Below are positions 24,744 through 37,724 of a stretch of DNA of 64,000 nucleotides, piece after piece. Source of the DNA: Brugia malayi (lineage: Eukaryota > Nematoda > Chromadorea > Rhabditida > Onchocercidae); NCBI RefSeq assembly GCF_000002995.4, contig NW_025062477.1, positions 10,636,649-10,700,648 of the forward strand, read 5' to 3'. Both the position numbers and the translations under genes were made by a program. Position 1 is the stretch's first letter. The number at the start of each line of letters is the position of its first letter. The notes under the pieces were generated by a model that was not told the origin of the DNA, did not search any database, and saw nothing but the letters and a program-made list of their open reading frames with translations.

Positions 24744-27663
24744 GTATTACACGTGTAACACTTTTTTTTTTTCATTTTTATATTTAATAATTTGAATTAA
24801 TTTTATGTTCTAATATTTATTTTACATTATTTTTTTCTATTTTATTTTTTTTTTTATATATATTTTTTATTTTGTATTTTTTTATTTTTTTTTTATTTAT
24901 TTTTATATTATTTTTTTTTAATGTCTATTAATTTGATTTAATTTTTTTTTATCAAATTTGTTAACACAAATGTTTTATCAAATTGTTATTTGCAAAATAA
25001 ATGATTTTATTAGTATTTACACTTAGTTTTTACTAAAATTAATAATTGGCAAAAATAATTTTAAAAAATTAAATTGATAAGCTATTACTACATTATCATA
25101 TGCAAATGAACTGATAAATTATAAATTATCATTCATCATATTTAAATTAATTTCACATTTTCTTATACCAAAAAAAAATTTAACTTTAATTTAATTAATC
25201 ATACAGAATATAATTATCAATGCTAAAAGAAAAATGGAAAGAAAGGAAAAAATAAAAAAATCAAATTTGATTAACAATAATAAAAATAATTTTCATTAAC
25301 TATTTTTTTTTTTTTTGCAGCTTTTTAGTTATTTCTACTTTCTTTTTTTCTCTTAAAAGAAAAAAAGAGAAAAAAGTTTTTATGAAATTTACTAAAAAAT
25401 CTTTCCCTTAATTTCTTCGTCTTTTTTTATTTATTTGTATGAAAAAAAAAAAAAAAAAGGAAAAAATTTATTTCATTTTATTGAACTTTTACAAAATGAT
25501 ATCTTTGAGGTTTAGCGCTGAATGATGGAGCGGTATTTTTGTTCTTTTTTTTTTTTAAAAAAAAAGAAAAAAATTAGAGCAAAAATATTTTTGTCTGATG
25601 ATAATAGCTCAGTGGAAAAAAAAGAGAAAGAAAATTTATTTTATTTTTTCTCAATTTCATTTCAACACTAAAAACAACTTTTGTTTTTTGTTTAATTGCA
25701 TAAAATTAATCACAAAACATTTTAATAAACAAAAATGAAACAATGGGAAGAAAAAAAAAAAAGGCGTAAAAGAATAAATTGAAAATAAAAAAGTAAACAA
25801 TAAACAATAAACAAAACAAAAAAAAGTAATTTTTCAAAAATTATTATTATTTCATTTCGTTGTCATTTTCTTTTCTTTTCTTTTTTTTTTTTCTAAAAAT
25901 ACATTAATTAATCATAATGAAACAAAACAAAAATTAAAACTTTTCATAACAAATATTATAAATTTGATATTTAAAAAAAAAATAAAGATAAGAATATAAT
26001 AATTTATTATTAATTAAATCAAAGAAAAATAAAAAAAAAAACAACAACAACAAAAAAAACTAAAAATTAAAAATAATAAATCAACAAAAAAATGAAAAAT
26101 GAAAAAAATATTTTTTCAAAAATTTTAATTATTCTATTTCTTTTTTTCTAAAAATATATTAATTATTCACAATAAAACGAAATAAAAATTAAAGCTTTTT
26201 ATAACAAATATTAAAAATTTGAAATTTTTTTTAAAATCAATTTAGTATAAAAAAAAAAAATTAAATTATAATTTATATTTTTGTTTTCGATTTATAAATT
26301 TAAATGTTTGAAATTTATAATTGTAAAAAAGATTTGTTGTAATTATTTACGTAAGCATTTATTTAACATATGATATTAGCTAATTTATTTTATTTCAAAA
26401 AACTTTTTTTTTTTGCTTTCATAAAATGACAGAAACAATTGTTTCATTTGTTCGTTAACATTTTTACTTTTCAGAAAACTTTTCAAATTTAACTTTTTGT
26501 TTCAAAAATATTATCATTTTGTATTATTATTTCTGATATATTATTTCATTATCACTATAAATCGATTCATTTTGATTAATATTTTATTACATTTATCGTT
26601 TTTTTTTTTTTTTTTTTACTATTTTATATTATTACTTACTAATATATTATCATTATTCTTTTTAAGTTAATCAATTCTAATAAATTCATTGCAATTCTTT
26701 TTTTCTTTTTTACAATTTTTTTATGTTTGCCCATTTTAAATTCATCATCTTATCAAAATAAGTGCAAAAGAGAGTAAAATTATTCCTCTGTTATCATTCA
26801 GTGTAATTATCACCTGTTTATCAATATCATTTGCATATAATAAATCATTTTAATAAACTTTATCATTCTAATATACTTTTATCATAACTTATCTTTTCTA
26901 TCCTACTTTATCATTCATTTTCTTTCAATTATCAATTATTCATTAGCATTTGCCTATTTTAATGTTAATGATTATTTTGTTAATAATTATTTTGCTGATA
27001 AATTAATTAATCACTCAATTTTAATTAATCATTTCATCCGTTTCGTATATTTTACTTCAATACTTCATTTTGCATTTATTTAAGTAATAAAAATATTTTA
27101 TTAAAAAAAAAAAAAAAAAATACGATGCAATCATACGAAGTAAATTAATAAATTTAATAAGAAAAGTTAATTTTTCAAATAAAATTATTTTCGTCTTGAA
27201 AAAAAAAAAAGAAAAAACAAAATTCCTTTCTTCTCTGCATTGAAATAAATAGCAAATAGAAACGAAAATGAAATAAAATTATATTATTATTTTAAATTTT
27301 CAAAATAATTATCAAATTTAGTATCAAATTTTTTTTTAAATTAAAACAAAATATTTTTAAATAAAAAATTATGAATGGAATTTTTGGCAAATTATGGATA
27401 ATTTTTATTTATATAATTATGAAATGAAAATTATTAATAAATTTATACTTATTGAAAAAAAAAAATTTTTTTTCTTTTTTTAAATTTTTTTTTCTGATAT
27501 ATCTAATTGCTTATCTTTTTACTTCATTTTAATCCTTATTTCATTTTTTTTTTTTTTAAACAAATATTTCAATTCTATTTTATTTTAATAATTTTTTTTT
27601 TTTAATCTTTCAATATTGTTTAAGCTTTCTTTTTATTTACTACATTGTAGCAATTTTAGCATT

Positions 27664-27707
27664 TTAACCCTTTAACCCTTTAACCCTTTAACCTTTAACC
27701 TTTAATC
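27664..27707. repeat. AACCCTTT tandem repeat
   Basis: Three 8-bp AACCCTTT-type units followed by two 7-bp AACCTTT units. It superficially resembles telomeric sequence but is not the nematode TTAGGC telomere. Confidence 0.75.
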
Positions 27708-28619
27708 ATGCAATCTTCTTTAGATAGTTATCATTTACTTCTTTCTTTCTGGTCGCATCAATCATCATCAACCACTTTCTTTTTTTTTTCTCCCATTATC
27801 CTGTAATCAAGTAATCAAATACTGATATACTGCTAATCTCATCTACCCACCCATCAATTCACTCTTTTGCTTACCCACGAAATAGAGGTAAATGATAAGA
27901 TTGCAGTATGGGAAATTAAATCACAAATTATCAATTTCATATTCACTTCATTATTTTCTATTACTAATTAATTCGATTTTAAATTTAAAATGCATTCGTA
28001 TTTGATTATAAATTTGAAATGAATAGATTAAAGTATTTTCAAATTTGATTAAAAATTTGGAATAAATATATGAATTTGATTATAAATTTAGAATAAATAT
28101 ATCAGTTAATTTATCAAACTGTATAATTGCTATAATTTGCCTCAATTTCAGTGATATCTCGGTACAATTGATATTAAAAATGAATATCTGTAAAATGATC
28201 GAGAGCAAGTTATGATAATAAACATAAAATAAAGTGCAATTTAATAAATATTAAAAGAATCATTTTTTATTTATAAATGTGAATCTCACAAAAAGTTAAA
28301 AAAAGAAATGAAAGATTACTTTATAGAAAAATTGCTTTTTCCAATAATATTTTATAGTAATTGAAATGAGCAAGATTAAATATCAGTTATCAGTTATTAA
28401 AGATGAAAAAAAGATGAGATAGCAACGGAAGAATTTTTATTATAAAATTTCATTAAACTAAAACAGAAATTTCAGTATGGTATAAAACATTAAAAAATTT
28501 TCACCTTTCCGTTCATTTAATCTGTTTTGCTACCATAAAAAATAAAAAAAAATCTCCTAAAATTAAAATCAAACTAATTTTGCTAACAACTTGAAGAAGC
28601 ATAACTAATTTATGACTTA

Positions 28620-28866
28620 CAGTAATAATAATAACAATAAAACCAATAATAATTAATAATGATAATAGTAATAATAACAATAAAAACAATAATAATTAAT
28701 AATGATAATAATAATAATAACAATAAGAACAATAATAATTAATAATGATAATAAAAATAATAACAATAATCAATAATAATAAGATTAACAATAATAATAA
28801 ATAATAATAATAACAATAATTAATAATAATAGGAATAACAATAATAATAATTAATAATAAATAATA
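28620..28866. repeat. AAT/AAC trinucleotide tract with higher-order repetition
   Basis: AATAAT, AACAAT and GATAAT triplets in which a longer block (TTAATAATGATAATA flanked by AACAATAA) recurs several times, showing block duplication above the triplet level. Confidence 0.7.
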
Positions 28867-30846
28867 AAAAGGAAATTTTGATAATAAAATAACGAAATGT
28901 GATCTTTGCTCCCTTAATTAATTACTTTCATTTATATTAGCAAATAAAACAAAAAAGTCAGATATAAACCTTTTGAACTTATCTTTATATTTCATTAAAT
29001 ATTTGCGCTTTTTTGATTAATTATAACATTTCAATTTACGAATTCTTTTTTTAAGAAAAAAAAAAAAAAAATTGGGAAACTTTTTTTGAAGAATGATTTT
29101 TCAATAATTTTTTATAATTTATTTTTTCGTTTTTACTTTTTTTTTCTTTGATAATTTTGTTTTCATTTTTTTTTTTTTTTTTAAATTGGGCGTTATCAAT
29201 TACATCAACTAATTTTTTTATTTATTATTTTTTTTTTTTATTTTATCATTTTTAAATTTGATATATTTGCCAATTTTTGTTTTTATTATTACTTTTGCTT
29301 TTCTTATTTGATAATATTAATCAAAAGCTGAAACATTTCTTTATTTTATTTTATTTTCATTTTTTTTTTTCTTCTTCACTTTTCTTTTCACTTTTTTTTT
29401 TTACTTTGCAAAACCAAAAATTTTTTTTTATGTGAAATAAACTGAACAATTTGAAAAATTCAACTAACTGTAAAATTTTAAAATCTAATGGAAAATTTTT
29501 TTGATTTAATTTAATTTATGGAAGAAGGAAAAAAAAAAACAAAAATAAATAATTGTATAATTTAGTATAATTAATTGTTATTTTTAGGAATATTTCAAAA
29601 TTAATTGGTTCTAAAATTTTTAGCAATTTATTATATTTAATAATAAATGTATTTAATACTTATTAATTTTTAAATGATATGAAATATCGGTATAAAAAAA
29701 ATAAATAAATGCGAAAAATACTGCATTTCCGGATACCGGAATAATTCTTTTGTACTAACAAATATCACAATTAACAAAAAAAAAAAAAATTACTCAGTTA
29801 TAATATCTGAAAATTTAATCTGTACTTTGAAGGGTAAAAAAAAATAAAAAATGATTAATATAAATTTAAATTATAACAAAACCGGATTACATTTTAAAGA
29901 AGAAAAAAAAAATATTAGTACAAAATTTTATATTATCATTACTTTTTCATTTTTTAAAATATTTTTCTTTCCATATTTTTTTTTACCTTTTATTTTCCTA
30001 ACATTCATTTATTCCTTTTGAATTTTTTTTTTTTTTTTTTTTTTGATTAACTATAAAATTAATTATAATAATTAAAATAAGAAAAAATGAACCAAATATA
30101 CACAGAAAAATTTCTTTTGTCTTTTAAAAAATTACTTTTTTTTTCCTTTACCGGAAATTACGATTATTTATTGGAAAAATATCGGACATATTAAAAAAGA
30201 CTTATTTTATTTTATTTTTTTCTTTAAACATTAAAGGGAAAATTTAATGGTAAATTAGTTATACTTCAAATTTTTTTTTTTTTTGTATTTCTTTTTATTA
30301 TATTTTCTTTTTTCTTTTTCTTTACTGTTTTTCCTAATTTTAAAATATAAAAATTATATAAATTTAATAATTCATTTATTATAATATTATATAATAAATA
30401 ATTCTATTGATAAGAATTTATCTACAACAAAATTTAATATAATAATTAATTTGAGGGAAAATTAATTTAACAATTCATTTTATAAAATTTCACTTAATTT
30501 AATTTCATTTATTCATTGCTATAACAAATAAAAATGCTTTAATTTCATGAATATAACTAAATGAATGAGTGAATGATTGAACAAACAAATAAATAAATAA
30601 ATAAACAAATAAACAAAAATGTGAGAGAATTTGTTGAAGTGATGAATGACTTTCTTTCTTGTCATTGCATTATAAACTGCTCATGATTCATTGCAAAGTT
30701 TATTTCCCCAAAATTAATTCAATTTTCCTAAAATTTTTCAAATAGTTTTTTTTTTTGATTGCTAGGCGATGCAAAAGGAAGAAATAACATTCCATTTTTC
30801 TATTATTATGAATTATTCAAGTATAAAAGTATTATATATGATGTTA

Positions 30847-31020
30847 TGATCAGTTATCAAGTACAATATTCAATTATAGTATTATGATCAGTTATCAAGT
30901 ACAATATTCAATTATAGTATTATGATCAGTTATCAAGTACAATATTCAATTATAGTATTATGATCAGTTATCAAGTACAATATTCAATTATAGTATTATG
31001 ATCAGTTATCAAGTACAATA
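30847..31020. repeat. 38-bp minisatellite, about 4.5 copies
   Basis: The core TATGATCAGTTATCAAG recurs with TGATCA starting at 30847, 30885, 30923, 30961 and 30999, exactly 38 bp apart and nearly identical. Each unit has the palindrome TGATCA and, on the minus strand, a TGATAA GATA-type hexamer. The near identity implies recent expansion. Downstream sequence to about 31300 has decayed fragments (TATCAAGTA, AGTATTA). Confidence 0.9.
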
Positions 31021-32071
31021 CACAATTTTTTAATTCATTAACAAGTATTACTTTATTAACATGTGTAATATCACATTTGAATATGATATCCAGGTACTAG
31101 CTATGATATCAAAATAGTATTCAAGTATTAAGTAAGATATTATTATGCCATAATATAATATCAAAGTATTAACTGTAATCAGGGATCAAATACAATATCT
31201 AATTATTATATATAATGTTTAGTACAATAATAATTACTAAGTATGATTAGGTATCAAATATCAAGTAATGAAGTAATAAGTATATTAATTATTAGTATTA
31301 ATCAATTAAAATGTTATCAAATGATACGAGTAGAAATGAAAGTTTGAATATCACATTTTTCTCTTTAATTTTTCCTTTTCTCATTTTTTTTTTGTTTATA
31401 AAACAATGAATAAATTTAAATAACAACTCAATTTTTTAATGAAAATTCAATTTCTCTCATACTGAAATAGTTCAAAATAGATTTCATATATTTCAAGTAG
31501 TTTCAGTTCAATTTAATCTTTTCCATTGTTGTATTGTCAATAATAGCTATGCTTTCCAATTATAATTATTCTAATTTTTCTTTTTTTTTTTTTTTTGTTT
31601 TAAAGAAAGTAATAAAATAAAAAATAACACTAATAAATAAATTTTAAAAAATTTCAGGATAATAATTTTTAAATTATTACTGATAATATATAATATAAAC
31701 TAGTATTTTCTTTTTTACCTTTTTTCTTTTATTTCATTTTTATTTTTCGTTTTTTTTTTTTTTTTTTTTTTGCATTTTTAAATTGTAATCATTATAAATC
31801 GCATTGTTATATAAAATTTTATTAAATTAACAATCAATATAATTGTTATTTAAATCTTATAAGCATAGATATAATAATAATAATCATTGATTCATAAATT
31901 TCATTTTTTTTTTATTTTTCTATTTCAAAAATAAATAAATAAATAAATAATAAATAGAAAAATAATAAAATAAAAAATGAAACAAAAAAGAAGGAAAAGA
32001 AAATTTTAACACATAATTTCTTTTGCTTAATAATTATTTATCACTTAATCAGTTTATCATTAATTGTTTAA

Positions 32072-32420
32072 ATGATTCTTTCTCTCTCCCTCTCTCTCTC
32101 TCTCTCTCTCCCTCTCCCTATGTATCATCTAATCATTTCATATCACTTCATCGATCAGACCAAATCGATATCAAATCGATCGCAATTTATCAAAAAAACA
32201 AATCGCAATTTTTATTTTCAAATGAAACGAAAGAGAGAGAGAGAGAGGGAGAGAGAAAGAGGCAGAGAGAGAGAGAAAGAGAAAATGCATTAAATGCTAA
32301 CATAAAAATTTGTACTTTTTTTTTAAAAAAAATTCTTTTTATTTACTATAAAGACACTTTGAGCATTTCTTTTTTTTTTTCTTTTTCCATCTCTCTCTCT
32401 CTCTCCCTCACATATATGTT
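32072..32420. repeat. TC and GA microsatellites of opposite polarity
   Basis: (TC)n at about 32078-32115, (GA)n at about 32233-32283 and (TC)n at about 32388-32407. The opposing tracts are complementary and could pair. They give long Ser-Leu or Arg-Glu open frames that are not genes. Confidence 0.7.
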
Positions 32421-34364
32421 TGCTTTCTATATTATTTTATTTTTAGTTTATTTTCATTCATTTCCTTTTTCTCACAATCTTTTTTTTTCTCATTTTCTTT
32501 TTCTCTCATTTAATTTTTTCATCTCTTTTTTTTCTTTTCATTCCTTTTATTTCTTTTTTTTTTGTTATATTTACTAAAATATTTCTCTGTTTACTTAATA
32601 ACATATATTAAAAAAGACATATTTAATAATACTAATATTAAAATAAAAAATTTCCTCCTTTTCTTTTCTTTTTCCTTTCCTTTCAATTCCTTTCCATTCT
32701 TTTTTTTTCCTTCTTCATCCTTTTCACTTTCTTTTTTATTTTTCCTTTTTCTTTCTTTTTTTTTTCACATTGTCACTAATCATTATCATCCTGTTTTGTT
32801 TACACTATCTATCAAATCTTTTTCATTCATTTCTCTTAATTCATTCATTTTCCTCTTACTTCCTACTTCCTATTTATTATCTATTTCCTCTTTTTCCCTT
32901 TTTTCTCTTCCCCCCTCATTTTTTCTCTCTCTCTCCATTCCATTGATGATAATTTTATTAAAATGATTGACAAATTTAAGATTTTGCTTCCTCTTTCTTT
33001 TTTCCCTCTCTCTTCTTTTCTTTCCTTTTTTTTTTTTCTTCCTTTTTCACATGAAATTTGATATATTACTATTATTATTTTACTTTTTTTTTTTTGCTTA
33101 CTAAAATAATTTAAATAAAATTTATAAAAAAATATTATCAATAAAATTCGTATAAAAATAACAATAAATAAGCAATGAAATAAATTAAAATTAGGTAACT
33201 TTTATTACTCATAAATAAATAATTAGTTAATTTAAATTTAAAAAAAAAAAAACAAAAACAGAACAGGAAAATCATGATAATAATCTAGTGATAAGATAAT
33301 TTTTAAATCATTAAAATTTTATTAATTTTATTCCCTAATTGAATGCTATTATTCCTTCATCTTTCAGTCTTTCATTAAAGTTTAAAAATAACGAAAAATA
33401 AAGGAAAATGAAAATAAGATGAAATGAATAGAAAAAAAAAAAGCATTTTTCCATGCATTATTTCAAGAAAAAAAAAAGTTTTAGAATTTCTTTGATATAA
33501 TACAATCACCAAAATAACATTTATTAAAATATTTATTTGTTGTAGCATTTGTTTTACTTTGCTTTCTTCACACTTTTTTTTTTTTTTTTTGCTTTTCTTT
33601 CCATTTTAAACAAAAAGTTTAAGTAATTAATTGGTATTTAATTCTTAACTTTATTATTATTATTTTTATTCTTACCATTTAATAACAATAATAATAATAA
33701 TAATCGGAATTAAAAATTAAAATTAAATAAATCAGTTTGATCAAATTTGTTCGTTTGTTAACTTTGTTTTTCTTATTTTGAACTTATTTTTTATTTTCGT
33801 TTTCTTCATTTTTTTTTTTTTTTTTATAAATAAATTTTTCATTTCAAATGTATTTACTTATTACACTCAATTCATTTTACAGTGTCATTTTCACAATCAC
33901 ATAAACGGTGAGCGGTTTGTTTTCAAACTTACATTTAAATTGTTTGTATTACAGAATAGCAAATTTGATATTTTTTTTTCTGATATTGTAAGATTTCATA
34001 AAATTACTGACTATTTCAATCTAATAATAATAATAATAATAATGATGATGGTGATAGTGATAGTGATAAATGATAATGATATCATCATCGCCAACCAACA
34101 GCAGATGGATTACTTATTAATCTTCGCTCTTTTAAACATTTTTGTTTCAAAATTCTATTTCATCATCGTATGTGTATTTGTGTGTATATATAAATGTATG
34201 TGTATGTGTGTATATGTATGTATGTATGTGTATGTGTATGTGTGTGTATGTATGTATGTATGTGTGTGTCGTATAAATTCTTCAGTGTGTTTTAAGTATG
34301 ATAAGACTTTCAAAAAGTTGAAATAAGCTGTGATGTAATACGACTGCTACGTGATATACGGGCT

Positions 34365-34372
34365 TGACGTCA
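34365..34372. promoter_or_regulatory. perfect CRE (TGACGTCA)
   Basis: TGACGTCA lies in a small complex island together with CTACGTGATA (34348-34357) and ATTACGTATGAC (34374-34385), all ACGT-core sequences of the kind bound by bZIP factors. It is 3.4 kb upstream of the zinc-finger gene start. Functional use is inference. Confidence 0.35.
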
Positions 34373-34457
34373 TATTACGTATGACAGTTATCATTCCTAT
34401 TATCAATCATTCATTCATCGTTTTTGAAATCAATCATACATACACACATACATATAT

Positions 34458-34563
<106 letters not shown>

Positions 34564-35265
34564 ACACACACAAATGTACGCAGTATATGCATGTACACGT
34601 AAATGTATACGTAAGCAAGAAAATGAAGCCTTATTGATTTAGGAATGATAATTTAATTATCAATATCATCATCATTATCAATGTCATTATCATTATTCTA
34701 TGCATTCAGTTGTTAAAATAATAAATTTGTGAAGATTGTTGTGAATATAATGTGATATATTTCTTTGTCCATTATCATATTATTATTGCCATTATCAATT
34801 CCAATTATCAATAATAATAATTATAACAATTACATTATTATTATTGTTATCAATATCATCTTTATTATCAATATTATCATCTCAACTATTATCCCAATCA
34901 TAAAATATTTTATTCTAATACATCATTCTATCACTTATTGATTTATTCTATATAATTCATTGTGTGTGTGTTTTTTTGATATGAAATTACATTGCTAATT
35001 TGAATATTAACAAATTTGCATTTTTTTTTTTTTGCTTTATTTAAATTTCAAGAAATGAATTAATTTCATTTTTCGAAGAAAAATTCTTTCTAAATAATTC
35101 GTTTTTGCTTTTTTCTCTTTTTACTTTTTTTTTTTTACTTTTTTCTAAATAATTATTACTTAAAATTAAAATATATTTGTATAAATATGAATTTTATGAT
35201 TTCAATTCAGCAGGACGAGTTGCTAGTTAATTTTACATTTCGTTGAAAAGATTTTTCTTTCCCCG

Positions 35266-35293
35266 TCTGGAATATTTCCCGGAATATTCCCCG
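35266..35293. promoter_or_regulatory. GC-richer segment with HSF-like dyads
   Basis: The segment reads GGAATATTTCC then CGGAATATTCC: two adjacent GGAATATT dyads, the second containing GAATATTC, the GAAnnTTC core of heat-shock elements. It is followed by CCCCGCCCCTCCCTC, unusually GC-rich here. This may be part of a distal promoter for the zinc-finger gene 2.4 kb downstream. No transcript evidence. Confidence 0.3.
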
Positions 35294-35439
35294 CCCCTCC
35301 CTCAATTTTCCCATTCATTTCTTCTTGCAATCTTTTTCCTTCTCTCAGTGAATGGTTCCAATCGATTGTGTAAAATTGTCGACTGCTTGCTTTATGCGTC
35401 ATCAAGCATTAGCCGCACACTTTGCCTGTTTTTATATCA

Positions 35440-36140
35440 ATGTATGTGTGTGTGTGTGTGTATGTGTATGTATGTGTACGTGTGTAGGTGTACGCACGTG
35501 CAAGTATGGGTGTACCTACAGGTACGTGCAAGACGTGTGTGTACATGCAAATACAAGTTTGTGTGTATGTACGTGCAGATATGAGTGTATATGTGGCTTA
35601 TGTGGATGCATGTGTGTCTGTGTGTGTTCGCGTAAGTTGTGTACGTGCAAATGACGTATACGAGTGGGCCCTTATGTATGTGTGTACGTGTGCCTATGTG
35701 ATGCACATCAGAACATGACATGCATGCAGACCTGTGAGCAAGTACGTGCATGCAACTGCATGTAGTGTGTGTGTATGTGAGTGCATGTGTGTGTATGTGA
35801 GTGAGCATTGGTGTTCAGGTAGTAGAGAGGGTGGTGCTACCATCGACTGTCTATAACCGGTTATCGACCTTTCCTTCGATCTGTTTATTTGGCCATCTCT
35901 TTCCCTCTTTCTCTTTCTGTGCTGTGTCTGTCTGTCTGTTAATGTATGTCTCCGCCCGTCTGCCTACTGTTTGGCCAGTTGGTTGGTTGATTGGGTGGTT
36001 GGTCGGCTGGCAGAATGTATGCGAGATGTAGTAGGCCCATTTGGTTTCATTATATACTATTGGGGTGTGTGTATGTGTGTGAGTGCTTGTATGTGAGTAT
36101 GTGTGTGTATGTATAAGTACATACATACATACATATGTGT
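35440..36140. repeat. degenerate TG-rich tract with many ACGT, GTAC and CpG steps
   Basis: TGTG/TATG sequence broken by TACGTGCA, GTACGTGC and ATGCATG motifs, with a unique CT/TGG-rich segment at 35830-36030 inside. It is far less A/T-rich than its surroundings. No protein-like frame on either strand is convincing; open frames are Cys/Val/Tyr or His/Thr runs. Confidence 0.6.
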
Positions 36141-37639
36141 AATATGTAGATTAGGAATATTTTTCTTGATTTCTGAATTTGGTTTTAGCTATTCTTCGAG
36201 AACTGTCGGGATGTGATATGTGTGTTAAATAGTTATGACTGTAGTTGTTAAAATTTCGTCCTTTTTTAAATAATATTTGGAATAGCTTCTATAATTACTG
36301 TGTAAAGCAGCAGGAAGTGGTATTAGTAGGAGAATTTTAAATTGAATAAATTTCTATTGTGTTACTCATATTTTACTTTATTTTTGATATATTCCGCGAT
36401 AAGAATGAGTAAAATTAATTGATCGATGATAATAACATCACAAATTATCGAGTAATTACTATTGGTATTTGCTTTTCTTTTCTACTTGTTTTCTCTACTG
36501 TGTGTTTGCCTGTCTATATTTGTGTATGTATGTATGTGTATGTTGCTTAATCCATACTTATCTGTATGTGTATGTATGCTGGTATATATATTGTATACAC
36601 GTATGCTTGTGTTGTATGTGTGTATGTATGCTGCTTGATCTGTACTCATATCATATGTTTGTTTGCGCGAATGTATGATCGATGATGTTTACTATTTTAT
36701 CAGTAAACAATAAACAAGAACAACAAAGAATTAATTTACTTTCTCTTTCGTTTCAAATGAGAACAGTAATAGAAATTAGAAAAATAATTTTGTTTACTTT
36801 AAAAAGCATCCACAGGTTTAGCACTTTACAATTTATCGGTGATGCATTGCTGCATCTTTTTTTTCGTTATCATTGATCGTTCACGGCAGATTAATTTGCG
36901 CTATCATTGTACTATTATTTGTACTGTAATAGATTTATCATATCGATATCAGAAGATTTGATCGTAATAATATGATATAGCTTGAAAAGATTTTTTCCTG
37001 TATTTACAAATGTAATGAGATGAAATTCAATGAAATTAACTCTAGTAATTGTGACCCTATTGATTTTTTTTTTTTGTTAACTTCAATATATTGAGCAGTT
37101 ATCATTGTATAATATGTCAGTTTTATCATATGCATTTCAAATGTTTGCATGGAAATTACAAACATTCTACGTAGGTGTGTGTGTGTAATGCTTCGTTTTA
37201 TCATACGTTTTATGTATATTTAGTTTTGTTATACAGGGAGAATGCGGGTAAATGAGTCATTGTTCTTTTCACATAAGGGAAGAAAAATTTTATTTCCTTC
37301 AGATAAAAGAGAATGATTTAGCTTTTTTTTCGGGAGGGGAGGGAAATCAGAGAAAGATAAAATGAGAGAGAGAGAGAGATTAAGTTGTTAAATTTTACAT
37401 TATTTGTATGATTGATATTATTGCAAATATTGGATCATTCATTTGTTATGCGAATATTGCAAACGGACACTAAGAAATAGGCTCTTTGTATTTTTTTTTT
37501 GTAAAACTATTCGTAGTTAATTGTTTTTGACATAATTGTGGTATGCACAAATAGAAATTATATTGTGCACTTGATTGTTTGTTATCTCTTCAATTTTGTT
37601 CGTTTTTTTTTTTTCTTGGGTATTAATCGAAATGTTTTA

Positions 37640-37724
37640 TTTTCAGTTTTTAACGAGCAAGCTAATTATCGGCTTCCACGTAAATAGGAATTATACGTGA
37701 GTCGATAGGTAAAGTGGAAGAGCT
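37640..37724 (+). promoter_or_regulatory. leader of the zinc-finger gene with TTTTCAG acceptor
   Basis: A consensus acceptor TATTTTCAG ends at about 37646, leaving a leader of about 78 nt before the ATG. The leader is not A/T-dominated (AGCAAGCTAATTATCGGC) and contains no ATG, so translation would begin at 37725. It could be a spliced-leader site or join to an upstream noncoding exon. Confidence 0.5.

Noticed and set aside
27664..27707. Interstitial telomere
   Set aside because: The AACCCTTT unit is not the nematode telomere TTAGGC/GCCTAA and the array is only about 44 bp.
32023..33141. Several overlapping Ser/Phe/Leu open frames, up to 184 codons
   Set aside because: TC, GA and T-rich low-complexity sequence keeps frames open on both strands; no domain, no splice-consistent neighbours.
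35801..36126. 76- and 91-codon open frames with more ordinary composition
   Set aside because: No start context, splice signals or recognised domain; both strands are open over the same TG-rich sequence and the frames end in microsatellite.
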